Shown piece by piece: positions 46,918-56,051 of a stretch of DNA of 64,000 bases. How positions within the stretch are numbered: position 1 is the stretch's first letter; each line of letters begins with the position of its first letter. The translations under genes were made by a program, and so were the position numbers. The notes under the pieces were generated by a model. That model had not been told where the DNA came from. It did not search any database and saw nothing but the letters and a program-made list of their open reading frames with translations. Source of the DNA: an uncultured Bacteroidales bacterium (GTDB lineage Bacteria > Bacteroidota > Bacteroidia > Bacteroidales > UBA11471); the NCBI GenBank assembly GCA_947589325.1, contig CANQAM010000004.1:49122-113121 (forward strand), read 5' to 3'.

Positions 46918-49488
46918 ATGAATGCTCATAAATTCACACGTGAAATCATATCCGCAATTTTTCTGTTATCGGCATTTAGCATTCAGGCTCAAAGCACGAA
47001 AGAACCATACAAAGATATGAATGTTCCGATCCATGACAGGGTCATGGATCTTTTGTCGCGAATGACCATCGAAGAGAAAGTGTCATTAATGACGCACAAT
47101 GCACCGGGTATTCCACGCTTGGAAATCGACAAATATTACCATGGAAACGAGGCTTTGCACGGGGTGGTACGTCCGGGAAAATTCACCGTATTTCCACAGG
47201 CGATAGGCATGGCGGCGACATGGAATCCGAATTTAATACACCGCGTATCGACTGCTATATCTGACGAAGCCCGTGGTAAATGGAACGAATTGGGTTTCGG
47301 CAGAAGACAACTCGACGGGTCGAGCGACCTGCTCACCTTTTGGTCGCCTACTGTAAACATGGCACGCGATCCCCGTTGGGGTCGCACACCGGAGACTTAC
47401 GGTGAAGACCCTTTTCTATCCGGCGAACTGGGGAAATCTTTTGTAAAAGGACTTCAAGGAGACAACCCGAGATATATAAAGGTCGTATCGACACCGAAAC
47501 ACTTTGCAGCCAACAATGAAGAACACAACCGTGCCAGCTGCAATGCAATAATATCGGAACGAGATTTAAGGGAATACTACTTCCCCGCTTTTGAAAAATG
47601 TATCGTGGAAGGAAAAGCCCAGTCGATAATGACGGCTTATAATGCCATTAACGGAACGCCTTGTACTATAAATGCGTATCTGATAAAAAAAATTCTCCGC
47701 GAAGATTGGGGCTTTCGCGGCTATGTGGTATCGGATTGCAGCGCACCAGCATGGATGGTAACCCAACATAAATATGTAAAAGATTACGAAGGTGCCGCCG
47801 TCCTTGCCATAAAAGCAGGATTGGATTTGGAATGTTCAAACGAAGTCTATTCCCAACCTCTTCTCAACGCCTATTACAATTACCGTGTAAGTGAAGCCGA
47901 CATCGACTCGGCGGTCTATCATCTTCTTCGCGGGCGCATGTTGTTGGGGCTTTTCGATGACCCGAAACAAAATCCTTACAATAAAATCTCTCCGTCGGTC
48001 GTCGGATGTAAAAAACATCAGGAACTGGCGCTCGAAACAGCACGTCAAAGTTTGGTCTTGCTGAAAAACGAAAATGACTTTTTGCCATTGGACATAACCA
48101 AAATAAAATCAATTGCCGTTGTCGGCATCAACGCCGGACGCTGCGAATTCGGCGATTACAGCGGCACCCCGGTAAACGAACCGGTAACAATACTCGACGG
48201 AATAAAGAAACGTGTCGGCAATAAGGTAAAAATCATTTACGCGCCATGGGTTTCTTATACAATGGGCTACGAACCTGTTCACAAAAACTTCTTTCCCGAT
48301 GGAGTGAAAGCGGAATATTTCAACAACAAAAATCTCGAAGGCTCTCCGTCTGTCCGTCGAGAAGAAGAGATCTTCTACGACCCGGCCAACAGGCCACCCG
48401 ACCCTTTCCTCCCAACAGCGCCTATGTCGGCACGCTGGTCCGGAGATTTGCAACCTACCATCTCGGGAGAATATATACTTACCCTTAAAACGGACGATGG
48501 GTGCCGGCTCTATTTGGACGGGAAAAAGCTAATCGATTCTTGGGTAGAACGCCCTGCAACCGAAGACAAAATTACCGTCACTCTCGAAGCAGGAAAACGG
48601 TATAGACTCGAAATAGAATATTTCGACGGAGGTGGCGACAGTTTTGCCCGTCTGTATTGGAAAGCCCCCGACACCAATATCCGTGATCGCATTGAATTGT
48701 TCGGCGAAGCCGGAAAAGCAGCAAAAGAGTGCGACATTACGATTGCCGTACTGGGTATAGACAAATCCATCGAACGCGAAGGGCAAGATCGCTATACGCT
48801 CGAACTGCCAGTCGATCAGCAAGAGTTTATCCGTGAAATTTACAAAATCAATCCGAAAACTATTGTCGTTCTGGTTGCCGGAAGTTCTATCGCCATCAAT
48901 TGGATCGACAAAAATATTCCTGCTATCTTAGAGGCTTGGTATCCAGGCGAACAAGGCGGAACAGCAGTTGCAGAAGCATTATTCGGCGATTACAATCCGG
49001 GCGGACGGTTACCCTTGACATTCTTCAAATCGATGGAGCAACTGCCTCCGTTCAATGACTACGCAATAAAGAACGGTCGTTCGTATCAATATTTTACAGG
49101 GGAACCGCTCTATGAATTCGGGTATGGATTGAGTTATACCAAATTCAATTACAAAAATCTGAATATAACCGATGACAATGAAAACGTCAAAATAGAATTT
49201 GCGATAACGAACGTCGGCAAATACAATGGCGATGAAGTAGCCCAAGTGTACGTACAATATCCGGAAACGGGTACGTATATGCCTATCAAACAGTTAAAAG
49301 GATTCCAAAGAACTTATATCAAAAAAGGCAAAACGGAAAGCATATCAATCTTCATTCCCAAAAAGGAGCTTCGCTATTGGGACGAAAACAGCAAAAAATT
49401 CGTCACCCCCACAGGAAAATATATTTTCCAAATAGGCAGTTCATCACAAAGAATCGAACTCGAACAACCTTTTTATATGAAAAATTAA
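46918..49488 (+). CDS. GH3 beta-glycosidase with inserted PA14 domain
   Basis: 856 aa with a signal peptide (to SIQAQS). The GH3 N-domain (MTIEEKVSLM, RWGRTPETYGEDP, KHFAANNEEHNR) carries the nucleophile Asp273 in YVVSDCSAP. The second alpha/beta domain is interrupted by a PA14 domain (about 455-600, DDGCRLYLDGKKLIDSW), which often shapes substrate choice. A fibronectin-III-like C-terminal domain follows. Likely a beta-glucosidase or beta-xylosidase acting on oligosaccharides released by the two GH30 enzymes. It is in the same operon. Confidence 0.94.
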   Translation: MNAHKFTREIISAIFLLSAFSIQAQSTKEPYKDMNVPIHDRVMDLLSRMTIEEKVSLMTHNAPGIPRLEIDKYYHGNEALHGVVRPGKFTVFPQAIGMAATWNPNLIHRVSTAISDEARGKWNELGFGRRQLDGSSDLLTFWSPTVNMARDPRWGRTPETYGEDPFLSGELGKSFVKGLQGDNPRYIKVVSTPKHFAANNEEHNRASCNAIISERDLREYYFPAFEKCIVEGKAQSIMTAYNAINGTPCTINAYLIKKILREDWGFRGYVVSDCSAPAWMVTQHKYVKDYEGAAVLAIKAGLDLECSNEVYSQPLLNAYYNYRVSEADIDSAVYHLLRGRMLLGLFDDPKQNPYNKISPSVVGCKKHQELALETARQSLVLLKNENDFLPLDITKIKSIAVVGINAGRCEFGDYSGTPVNEPVTILDGIKKRVGNKVKIIYAPWVSYTMGYEPVHKNFFPDGVKAEYFNNKNLEGSPSVRREEEIFYDPANRPPDPFLPTAPMSARWSGDLQPTISGEYILTLKTDDGCRLYLDGKKLIDSWVERPATEDKITVTLEAGKRYRLEIEYFDGGGDSFARLYWKAPDTNIRDRIELFGEAGKAAKECDITIAVLGIDKSIEREGQDRYTLELPVDQQEFIREIYKINPKTIVVLVAGSSIAINWIDKNIPAILEAWYPGEQGGTAVAEALFGDYNPGGRLPLTFFKSMEQLPPFNDYAIKNGRSYQYFTGEPLYEFGYGLSYTKFNYKNLNITDDNENVKIEFAITNVGKYNGDEVAQVYVQYPETGTYMPIKQLKGFQRTYIKKGKTESISIFIPKKELRYWDENSKKFVTPTGKYIFQIGSSSQRIELEQPFYMKN

Positions 49489-49503
49489 AAAACGAGCAAT
49501 GTC

Positions 49504-50499
49504 ATGAAAAAGAGATGTATAATATTATCGATATGTGTTGCAACGGTAATGGCATTTTTTACCGTTTTCTCTGTTTACAGCCGAAACAATAAAAAAACGG
49601 CACCCATTGTTTTAGGACCTAATCCTTTTATAACTCATATGTTTACAGCCGATCCGTCGGCACATGTATGGAAAGACGGACGTTTGTATGTATATCCGTC
49701 GCACGATATAGACCCTCCGAGGGGGTGCGATTTGATGGATCGTTATCACGTGTTTTCAACCGACGATATGGTACATTGGACCGATCACGGAGAAATACTC
49801 AATTCGAGTCAAGTACCTTGGGGAAGACCGGAAGGCGGATTTATGTGGGCTCCTGACTGTGCTTACAAAAACGGAACTTACTATTTCTATTTTCCACACC
49901 CGAGCAGCAGTGATGTGCATTGCTCGTGGAAAGTAGGTATCGCCACAAGTAAATATCCGGCAAAAGATTTCAAAGTACAAGGTTATATCGAAGGTCTCGA
50001 AGACGAATGTGATATGATAGATCCTTGCGTATTCGTAGACGACGACGGACAAGCCTATCTCTACCACGGCGGCGGAGGCAAAATTATCGGAGCAAAAATG
50101 AAAGACAATATGATGGAACTTGCCGAAAAGCCCCGAAACATGGAAGGCCTGATAGACTTTCACGAGGGTTCCTGGGTACACAAAAGAAACGGCATCTATT
50201 ATTTGTCGTATTCCGACAATCTGCCTGCTCCGAAAGGAAACAGACTGCTCTACGCCACCAGTACAAGCCCTTTGGGGCCATGGACATATCGGGGCGTACT
50301 TCTGGAAGCTACCGGTTCCGGAACAAGCCACGGCTCGATTGTGCAATACAAAGGAGAATGGTTTCTCTTTTACCACAACAGCGCCATATCCGGCAAAATG
50401 GAACTGCGCTCCATCTGTGTCGATAAATTGTATTACAATCCCGATGGAACGATACAGACAGTGAAACAGACTTTTGTCGCTGCCGATCCCTCTATCTGA
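49504..50499 (+). CDS. GH43 glycoside hydrolase (arabinofuranosidase/xylosidase-like)
   Basis: 331 aa with an N-terminal signal or anchor helix. The five-bladed propeller has all three GH43 carboxylates: base Asp50 in TADPSAHVW, Asp173 in DMIDPCVF, and acid Glu221 in FHEGSWVH. This contrasts with the GH43 at 20773, which lacks the base. It probably removes an alpha-L-arabinofuranosyl, xylosyl or galactosyl side chain. It is the last gene of the operon; an insertion-sequence remnant begins 35 bp downstream and no terminator is seen. Confidence 0.9.
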   Translation: MKKRCIILSICVATVMAFFTVFSVYSRNNKKTAPIVLGPNPFITHMFTADPSAHVWKDGRLYVYPSHDIDPPRGCDLMDRYHVFSTDDMVHWTDHGEILNSSQVPWGRPEGGFMWAPDCAYKNGTYYFYFPHPSSSDVHCSWKVGIATSKYPAKDFKVQGYIEGLEDECDMIDPCVFVDDDGQAYLYHGGGGKIIGAKMKDNMMELAEKPRNMEGLIDFHEGSWVHKRNGIYYLSYSDNLPAPKGNRLLYATSTSPLGPWTYRGVLLEATGSGTSHGSIVQYKGEWFLFYHNSAISGKMELRSICVDKLYYNPDGTIQTVKQTFVAADPSI

Positions 50500-50533
50500 G
50501 TCCACATGATGAGACGTCTTCACGCTGCGGAAA

Positions 50534-50817
50534 TCAATGATACCCATGCTTGGACTTTCTTCCGGACAAGGGAATGGAGAGTGTCCATGATGTCCTAATC
50601 ACGCCCTCCAACTTCCATTTGCGGAAGTAGTAATAGACCGTCTGCCACGGAGCGAAGTGGCATGGAAGCATCCGCCACAGACATCCGGTACTGTTGATGT
50701 AGAGGATGGCGTTCATGATGTCCCGAAGTTGATGCTTACGCTCTCTTTCTTGCGGATTAATGATTTTTCGATAATTTGCCACTGTTTGTCAGTGAGGTTA
50801 GTTGAATATTGACTCAT
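50534..50817 (-). pseudogene. IS5-type transposase remnant (N-terminal part, frameshifted)
   Basis: Read on the - strand from the ATG at 50817, the protein starts MSQYSTNLTDKQWQIIEK, the usual start of an IS5-group transposase (DUF4096). One base is missing in an A run, so the frame then shifts to KIINPQERERKHQLRDIMNA and runs to KWKLEGVI. A second single-base loss then shifts it again, with EDIMDTLH visible in the restored frame. The DDE catalytic region is absent. It is a dead fragment, marking the junction between the glycan region and the accessory island. Confidence 0.85.
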
Positions 50818-51236
50818 AACTTTAATTATTTGGTAATCATAAAGTTACGGAAAATATTTCTACTAACCTGTTGATTTTCTATTATTTATAGACTTTCATA
50901 GCAATTTTTTTCATTCATTTCAAAAACAGCTTCTTAATTTTCTGCTACCCGATAATCTAAATATGGCGTTGAACTTTCAGAAAACAACTTTGAAAGGCTT
51001 GAAACTAATTGTAACATTTCAAAGTATGCAGTATTTTCTTGCCACCCGACTATAAATTCTTCAAGATTACGATGCTATTTATTCACATTTCTGACGGTCA
51101 GCACGTTGCTGCACAAATCGGTACGAGGTGCCTTTCGGAATGTAGGCAGAAAATTACGGGAATTTCACCCCCCCCATTGATTCTAAGGCTTTTGGGAATC
51201 GGCTCGTACCGCGTCTTTTTGCCTGTTTTTTGTGCC
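50818..51236. other. AT-rich gap with a 9-bp inverted repeat
   Basis: No credible gene was found. The track ORF at 51039-51335 has no recognisable features and runs into the repeat. CGGTACGAG at 51119-51127 and CTCGTACCG at 51203-51211 form a perfect inverted repeat around a 75-nt spacer with a C-run. It may be an old mobile-element end or a structured site. Confidence 0.4.
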
Positions 51237-51380
51237 GTAACTCTGTACTGCAAATATATCTATAAATCAACAAATAACAATATAAAAGGCAACCTTTTTA
51301 TTATGCCTGCAAAACGTTATGCCCATGCAGCATAATTCTACTAAAAAACTTTTTTTCGTGTCTACTTTCGAGCCGGTACA
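51237..51380 (+). repeat. Long direct repeat, copy A (144 bp)
   Basis: It begins GTAACTCTGTACTGC and ends GAGCCGGTACA. A second copy in the same orientation is at 56396-56540, with only a few differences (three substitutions and two small length changes in T runs). The two copies bracket exactly the WYL/methylase-kinase/receiver operon. Each copy contains an internal imperfect inverted repeat (ATTATGCCTGC / GCAGCATAAT). Confidence 0.92.
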
Positions 51381-51422
51381 TAGGGGCGAAAGGATTTTAT
51401 AAATTTCCCTTTCGCCCCTATG
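51379..51422 (-). terminator. 15-bp hairpin downstream of the receiver gene
   Basis: CATAGGGGCGAAAGG pairs perfectly with CCTTTCGCCCCTATG around a 14-nt loop. It lies 57 bp after the stop of the - strand operon and touches the edge of repeat copy A. There is no T run, so terminator function is likely but not certain. Confidence 0.6.
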
Positions 51423-51478
51423 TTATCCATATTCTGCTCTTTCTGAGTTTCTATCCGACCTCTAATTCTGCCTTAGAA

Positions 51479-52567
51479 TTACGAGTTTTTGAGACGCCAG
51501 TATTTTTCTGGATTATTCTTTACAAACTTATCATACCATAAGATAAAATCACATAGTCCCATAGCAAGAGCTCGAAGCATATACGGAGAACCTCCGACAT
51601 GAGGCAGGTAATTATCAAGATTCATGGCAATCTCTTCCCTTTCGGTTGAAGTGTGTACGGCACCACCTGTTTGGAAAACAGCTGCTTTCAGCCATTGCCC
51701 AAGTTGTTTTGGTAATAATGGCGTATCCGTTTTGCGCTCAACTTTTTCCCAAAACTTCTTTTCGCTTTCCGCGAGATTATCAATATTATCAGGCTGAGAT
51801 GCTCCGAGAAAGAGGCTGCTCCAAGATAAATTAACGTTTTCCTTCGGGCTTTTCCCTATGACTATCGGCGGCAGAATACCCTTCTCGACCATATCGCGGA
51901 ACAGATACTCCAGAGCCTTGCGAAGATCGACATAAAGCCTGTTGTAATCATTAGATGTGTCTCCAAAATGAATCGGTACGAGTAGCCGCATCAGATGAAA
52001 TCCAACCGCATCAGCTAAGTCTAAACAATCAAGTGCATTGAAAACATCGGGATAAAGATTGCGTTCTATCGATAATTCATGGCAATGATATGTCACATAA
52101 GTTTTGATACGCTCGAAAAGGACACAACGTTCATTCTCTTCTTTGCCATTCCACATAACCTTGTCGTTTTTGGAGTAGAATCGACGGTTTGCAATACGCA
52201 TCCAGTCATTATCCCACTCATTGTCTACAGGGATTAAATCGCGAATATCATCTTCGCCCTGACCTGAAAGGACATACCATGGAATTGTCCTCTTATTCCG
52301 CTCGGCGAGTTTTTCAATTCGACGAAATACATTAACGAGAAACCTATCGGCTTTATCGGCATCATCTTTTTCGTAACGGCACTTTGCATCCAGTATGATT
52401 GCATCCCACCGTTTGTAGTCTTCTTCCAGTGCAGATTCAGCATCCTTCCAACACGGGAAAGGACAAAGTTCAATTCCTGCTACCATCTCTGCCTCCCTCG
52501 GGTAGGCAGAGGTAATCATGGGGTCATTCTCGACCCACAAAACCTGTATGAGCTTGTTGTCGCGCAT
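51479..52567 (-). CDS. Receiver-domain protein paired with the methylase-kinase
   Basis: 362 aa, no signal peptide. The N-terminal ~135 residues look like a complete phospho-receiver: acidic pocket Glu13/Asp15 in VLWVENDP, phospho-acceptor Asp60 in WDAIILDAKC, Ser101 in YVLSGQ, and Lys133 in RFYSKND. The remaining ~225 residues are an unrecognised, mostly helical domain (motifs DLRKALEYLFRDM, LPKQLGQWLKAA). No DNA-binding or nuclease motif is seen. It begins 15 bp after a gene encoding a histidine-kinase-type ATPase domain, so phosphotransfer from that protein to Asp60 is a reasonable inference. It would be the output arm; how it acts is unknown. Confidence 0.72.
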   Translation of the reverse strand: MRDNKLIQVLWVENDPMITSAYPREAEMVAGIELCPFPCWKDAESALEEDYKRWDAIILDAKCRYEKDDADKADRFLVNVFRRIEKLAERNKRTIPWYVLSGQGEDDIRDLIPVDNEWDNDWMRIANRRFYSKNDKVMWNGKEENERCVLFERIKTYVTYHCHELSIERNLYPDVFNALDCLDLADAVGFHLMRLLVPIHFGDTSNDYNRLYVDLRKALEYLFRDMVEKGILPPIVIGKSPKENVNLSWSSLFLGASQPDNIDNLAESEKKFWEKVERKTDTPLLPKQLGQWLKAAVFQTGGAVHTSTEREEIAMNLDNYLPHVGGSPYMLRALAMGLCDFILWYDKFVKNNPEKYWRLKNS

Positions 52568-52582
52568 AGTTGTATAAGTTTT

Positions 52583-54988
52583 TTAGAATACAAAAATAGT
52601 TTCCAAATTAGTTTTCTCGAAGGTGAGTTTGTAAATCACAGGGAACTCTGCTTCGGGCTGTGATATGACCTCGACCGTTCCGAGTCCTTCCATCAGAGAT
52701 TTAATTTCGAATCCGCCTTGTCCCGAATGAAGTGTACCATCCGCAGCATCTTCGTTAAGAGCTGTTGAAAACCCACTCATCAAAACATCTTCACCAGACA
52801 CACCCGATTTCAACGGACGACCGTTATTGGCAATCGTAATCACGATTCCTCCATTTTCCGACGTCCAATCAAAACGGATTTCATTGTTTGTCGAGTCGGG
52901 AGTAAAGCCATGTGCTTTAGCATTGGCTACAATATTGTTGAAGATCCGTTCAAGCAACTTTTCGGGCGCATAAAATATGTGCAACGCATCCGTATGTTCA
53001 TTCTTTATACCGCCAGTTTCATCATCAAAGTCAGGTATATCAGCCACATTGTTATAGCCCAGGTTCACCATTCTCACAGAAGGATCTGCGTGATTAGCAA
53101 TATATTCGTTGATGAACTTGTAGGGATTGATTTCCGCGTCCTTTCCCCAGTCAGACTTTTCAAACCGTAAAGACTCGACTTGCCTTTGAAGAGTTGATAC
53201 AGCATACTCAATGCTCTTCATCAGATTTTCTACGGTGATCGGGTTGTTACGGCCAATGATATCCGTCAGCTTGATACCCTCCTTGTGCTGCTCTGCAAAC
53301 ATCTTGAACACTTCCCAGTTTGAAGAAAAAGCGGAAAGAGTCTGAATCATCGCATGACGTATGCTGCGCACTTCACGCTTCTGTGAATCCAGCGTTTTTT
53401 GGAGTTCTTCCTCCAAGTTACCCATTTCAGATGAAAGCACATCGGAAATCAACTGTTCACGTTCCTCTGCAGTTTCAGGTACGGGGACAATAATTTGTCT
53501 AAGATCCAATCTGTTCAGGCGAGGAATATTTTCACCGGTCGTCTGTGCTTTTATTTGGTCGGACACTATTTTTGTTGATAGAACAGCGGCAAGGTATTTG
53601 GCACTAATACTTTCTTCAACAGGTCTAAATACCTTTACAAAATCGGAAGGAAATGCAATTTTCCCGGTAAATCCTTCGGTATAGACCGTTCGTATATTAC
53701 CGTTGGCAATAGCCAGTATAACTGCGTTCTCCGGGACTTGTATTCGCTTTTTACTGGTTGACACCTTTTCGCCCTCAACTTTCGTAGGAATATATGGTTT
53801 ACGGTGCATTGCCGCCGGAATCGATGACCCTGTGATAAAATATTCAGCAAAAATGTCTTTACCCCAACCAAGTTCCGGTATTTCTTCAACGAGCACCGAT
53901 AGAGGAATACCATTTTCTGGCTTCGGAGTAAAATAGAAAAACGGTGTAAGATCCGAGCCAACTAAGTTTGCGTATGGTACGACAACGCCAGCCCGATCTC
54001 CATCTGGTTCATATCCTTCTTGAGTATCCTCAATGTCGGCTTCGAAGGCTTCCATGAAGCTCTCCAAATCAAAAGTCGTGGTCCGATACACGTTTTTGGC
54101 GAATCGAGTATGCCCGCTCGCATCGCCAAAATGAATTTCTTTATTCTCAACACCTTTCGTAAGCACTATGACTGCCTGAGCTGCAGATGAGCCTGTAAAA
54201 ATATTGGAAGGAAGCATAACAACCGTAGAGATTGCTTTCTCCTCGATTAACTTTTCTCGAATGGATCGAACCCTGCTATCTTTACGGAAAAGGAACTCCG
54301 CAGAGACAATGCACGCCAGTTTACCGCCATCGGCCAATTTATCGTAGAGAACCCTTACTATATCCGATATTGCTTTATTTTCCTCATGAAGATAGACCGG
54401 AGAGGCAATGATAGCCGAGAATTTTTCGTTTGTCTTCATTCGCTCAAACGAATCAGCCAAAGCAATATCAGCCCGTTTATCAGCAAAATTCGCAAACAAA
54501 CGTATTTGACCAAGCGCCCAAGTAGTTTGATTCAGTTCCTCGCCAACCACAGGGTTTGAAAGAGCAATGGCATACGAATTTGTCCCTGCAAATGGATTGT
54601 AAACAGTAACATTTTCAGGGAATGAAGCCATCTTGCACATAAAGTCAGTAACTTCCTGCGGCTGAATATCAACGATGTTTGTATAGGAATTCGCTTCCAT
54701 TGCAAACAACTCATTAAGATGTTTTGAAAGGAAATTAAGCTCCTCTTGTGTGAGAATATCTCTCTTGAATTCGTATTGATTCAAAATATTCAGCACATCC
54801 TGCCGAACCCTATTTCCGGCAGCAATTCGGTAAGTTTCTGTAAGAAGACCAAGAAGACCAGACTTGTTAAGAAAGTTTCCTGAAATTATCTCGTACCGAT
54901 TTACTAATTCGGTTACATCGTAACGAGTTTCTTCGACGTTGGCGATATTGAGCGACTGGTCTGCGGAAGTAGAGTTGTTTTTTTGCAT
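52583..54988 (-). CDS. Type I methylase/specificity-like protein fused to a histidine-kinase ATPase domain
   Basis: 801 aa, no signal peptide. Residues ~100-280 resemble the HsdM-type N6-adenine methylase fold, with the SAM loop NPFAGTNS (131-138) and helices such as LADGGKLACIVSAEFLF. The catalytic NPPY/F motif reads SPVY (196-199, in IIASPVYL), so methylation is probably lost. Residues ~345-515 resemble half of a type I specificity subunit (GENIPRLNRLDLRQIIVPVP). A coiled segment with His545 in VRSIRHAMIQTL recalls a histidine-kinase dimerisation helix. Residues ~675-795 are a HATPase_c domain: N-box NNIVANAKAHGF, G1 IANNGRP, and G2 HSGQGGFEIKSL. It likely detects a DNA feature and signals to the receiver protein next door. 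It could instead be a moonlighting HATPase with no kinase role. Confidence 0.8.
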   Translation of the reverse strand: MQKNNSTSADQSLNIANVEETRYDVTELVNRYEIISGNFLNKSGLLGLLTETYRIAAGNRVRQDVLNILNQYEFKRDILTQEELNFLSKHLNELFAMEANSYTNIVDIQPQEVTDFMCKMASFPENVTVYNPFAGTNSYAIALSNPVVGEELNQTTWALGQIRLFANFADKRADIALADSFERMKTNEKFSAIIASPVYLHEENKAISDIVRVLYDKLADGGKLACIVSAEFLFRKDSRVRSIREKLIEEKAISTVVMLPSNIFTGSSAAQAVIVLTKGVENKEIHFGDASGHTRFAKNVYRTTTFDLESFMEAFEADIEDTQEGYEPDGDRAGVVVPYANLVGSDLTPFFYFTPKPENGIPLSVLVEEIPELGWGKDIFAEYFITGSSIPAAMHRKPYIPTKVEGEKVSTSKKRIQVPENAVILAIANGNIRTVYTEGFTGKIAFPSDFVKVFRPVEESISAKYLAAVLSTKIVSDQIKAQTTGENIPRLNRLDLRQIIVPVPETAEEREQLISDVLSSEMGNLEEELQKTLDSQKREVRSIRHAMIQTLSAFSSNWEVFKMFAEQHKEGIKLTDIIGRNNPITVENLMKSIEYAVSTLQRQVESLRFEKSDWGKDAEINPYKFINEYIANHADPSVRMVNLGYNNVADIPDFDDETGGIKNEHTDALHIFYAPEKLLERIFNNIVANAKAHGFTPDSTNNEIRFDWTSENGGIVITIANNGRPLKSGVSGEDVLMSGFSTALNEDAADGTLHSGQGGFEIKSLMEGLGTVEVISQPEAEFPVIYKLTFEKTNLETIFVF

Positions 54989-55025
54989 AACTTAAAAGTA
55001 TTTGTTTTGTTTCGATAGCGCAAAA

Positions 55026-56051
55026 TTAATGGGGACTTTTGCAGTCATTCTTCAAAAGTCCATAATTTTTACAACTCTCTTTCATAATCTCAATAATTTC
55101 ATTGCGCAGATGCTCCGGTTCAACCACTTCTACATCTTTGCCAAAACCAAGAATGATTGCTTCAAGTTCTTTATTAGGAATTACATCGATGGAAATCGTA
55201 CGATTAATTTCATCGGTTTTCTGTGTATGATGAATAGGTTTTGCTGAAACGTACTGAAACCGCCTTTGTGTAAATTTAAGCACAACTCGCTCTACTTCTC
55301 CATGATTGGGAATAGTAATGCCTATTACATCGAAAAAATAGTCAAACGGATCTTCAATCAGAGAGTCAGGGATAAACCGTGCATTTATCGATTCGACATT
55401 CTTTATCCTGTCGAGAGCAAATACCGATATGTCTTTATACTCCGGATTATAACCAAGAATAAACCACCGGTTATTATATTGTTTGAGATAATATGGATGA
55501 ATTACAGCATCAAATGCGGATTTTCCAAATGGTTCGTATGTAATCTTTATAGGCTGCTCATTGATAATGAAGTTGAATAGCTCCTTGAATCGGTCGATAC
55601 CTCGTAAATCCACATTCGAATCAAAAGACAAGACATTCTTTTGAGTCTCCGATACCTTATATTTCTTTTTAAGTTTACGAATGATATCTGTCATCCAATC
55701 AAACTGAGGCATTCCGCGAAATGAAGCAAGCATATTCACCGTCGCCTCAAGTCCCATCAACTCATCATCTGTCAAATCCACGATTGAAAATCCCTCTTGC
55801 GAGTAACGATAATATTTTCGCTGACCATCTTGGTATGCGATTATCGGCGCTTGCATCGAAGGAGATAATTCCATTGCTTTCAAATCTGCGTAAACTTGAC
55901 GTTTACTTACGGTTGTTTCTGTACTCAGTTCCTTAGTGAGATAATCGCAACAAGCCTTTTGCAAGTCCTCTATATAGTACTTGCGAGAAAAGTTACTCAG
56001 ACACTTATCAAGGGCTTCATAACGTAATCGAGCGTTCTTGTTAGTAGCCAC
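55026..56051 (-). CDS. WYL-domain transcriptional regulator
   Basis: 341 aa starting at a GTG. The N-terminal winged helix-turn-helix (YEALDKCLSNFSRKYYIEDL, TVSKRQVYADLKAME) is followed by a WYL domain (ITYEPFG, HPYYLKQYNNRWFILGYN) and a C-terminal WCX extension (FGKDVEVVEPEHLRNEI). WYL regulators often control phage-defence operons and may bind nucleotides or nucleic acid. It is the first gene of the - strand operon, 37 bp before the methylase-kinase. A palindrome overlapping its promoter suggests autorepression. Confidence 0.92.
   Translation of the reverse strand: MATNKNARLRYEALDKCLSNFSRKYYIEDLQKACCDYLTKELSTETTVSKRQVYADLKAMELSPSMQAPIIAYQDGQRKYYRYSQEGFSIVDLTDDELMGLEATVNMLASFRGMPQFDWMTDIIRKLKKKYKVSETQKNVLSFDSNVDLRGIDRFKELFNFIINEQPIKITYEPFGKSAFDAVIHPYYLKQYNNRWFILGYNPEYKDISVFALDRIKNVESINARFIPDSLIEDPFDYFFDVIGITIPNHGEVERVVLKFTQRRFQYVSAKPIHHTQKTDEINRTISIDVIPNKELEAIILGFGKDVEVVEPEHLRNEIIEIMKESCKNYGLLKNDCKSPH

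Noticed and set aside
51119-51211. Inverted repeat considered as an integron attC site or tRNA end
   Set aside because: It lacks the attC consensus and has no cloverleaf; kept only as an unexplained inverted repeat.
51039-51335. 98-aa ORF on the + strand
   Set aside because: It runs from AT-rich DNA into repeat copy A, has no family features, and its equivalent is absent at copy B.
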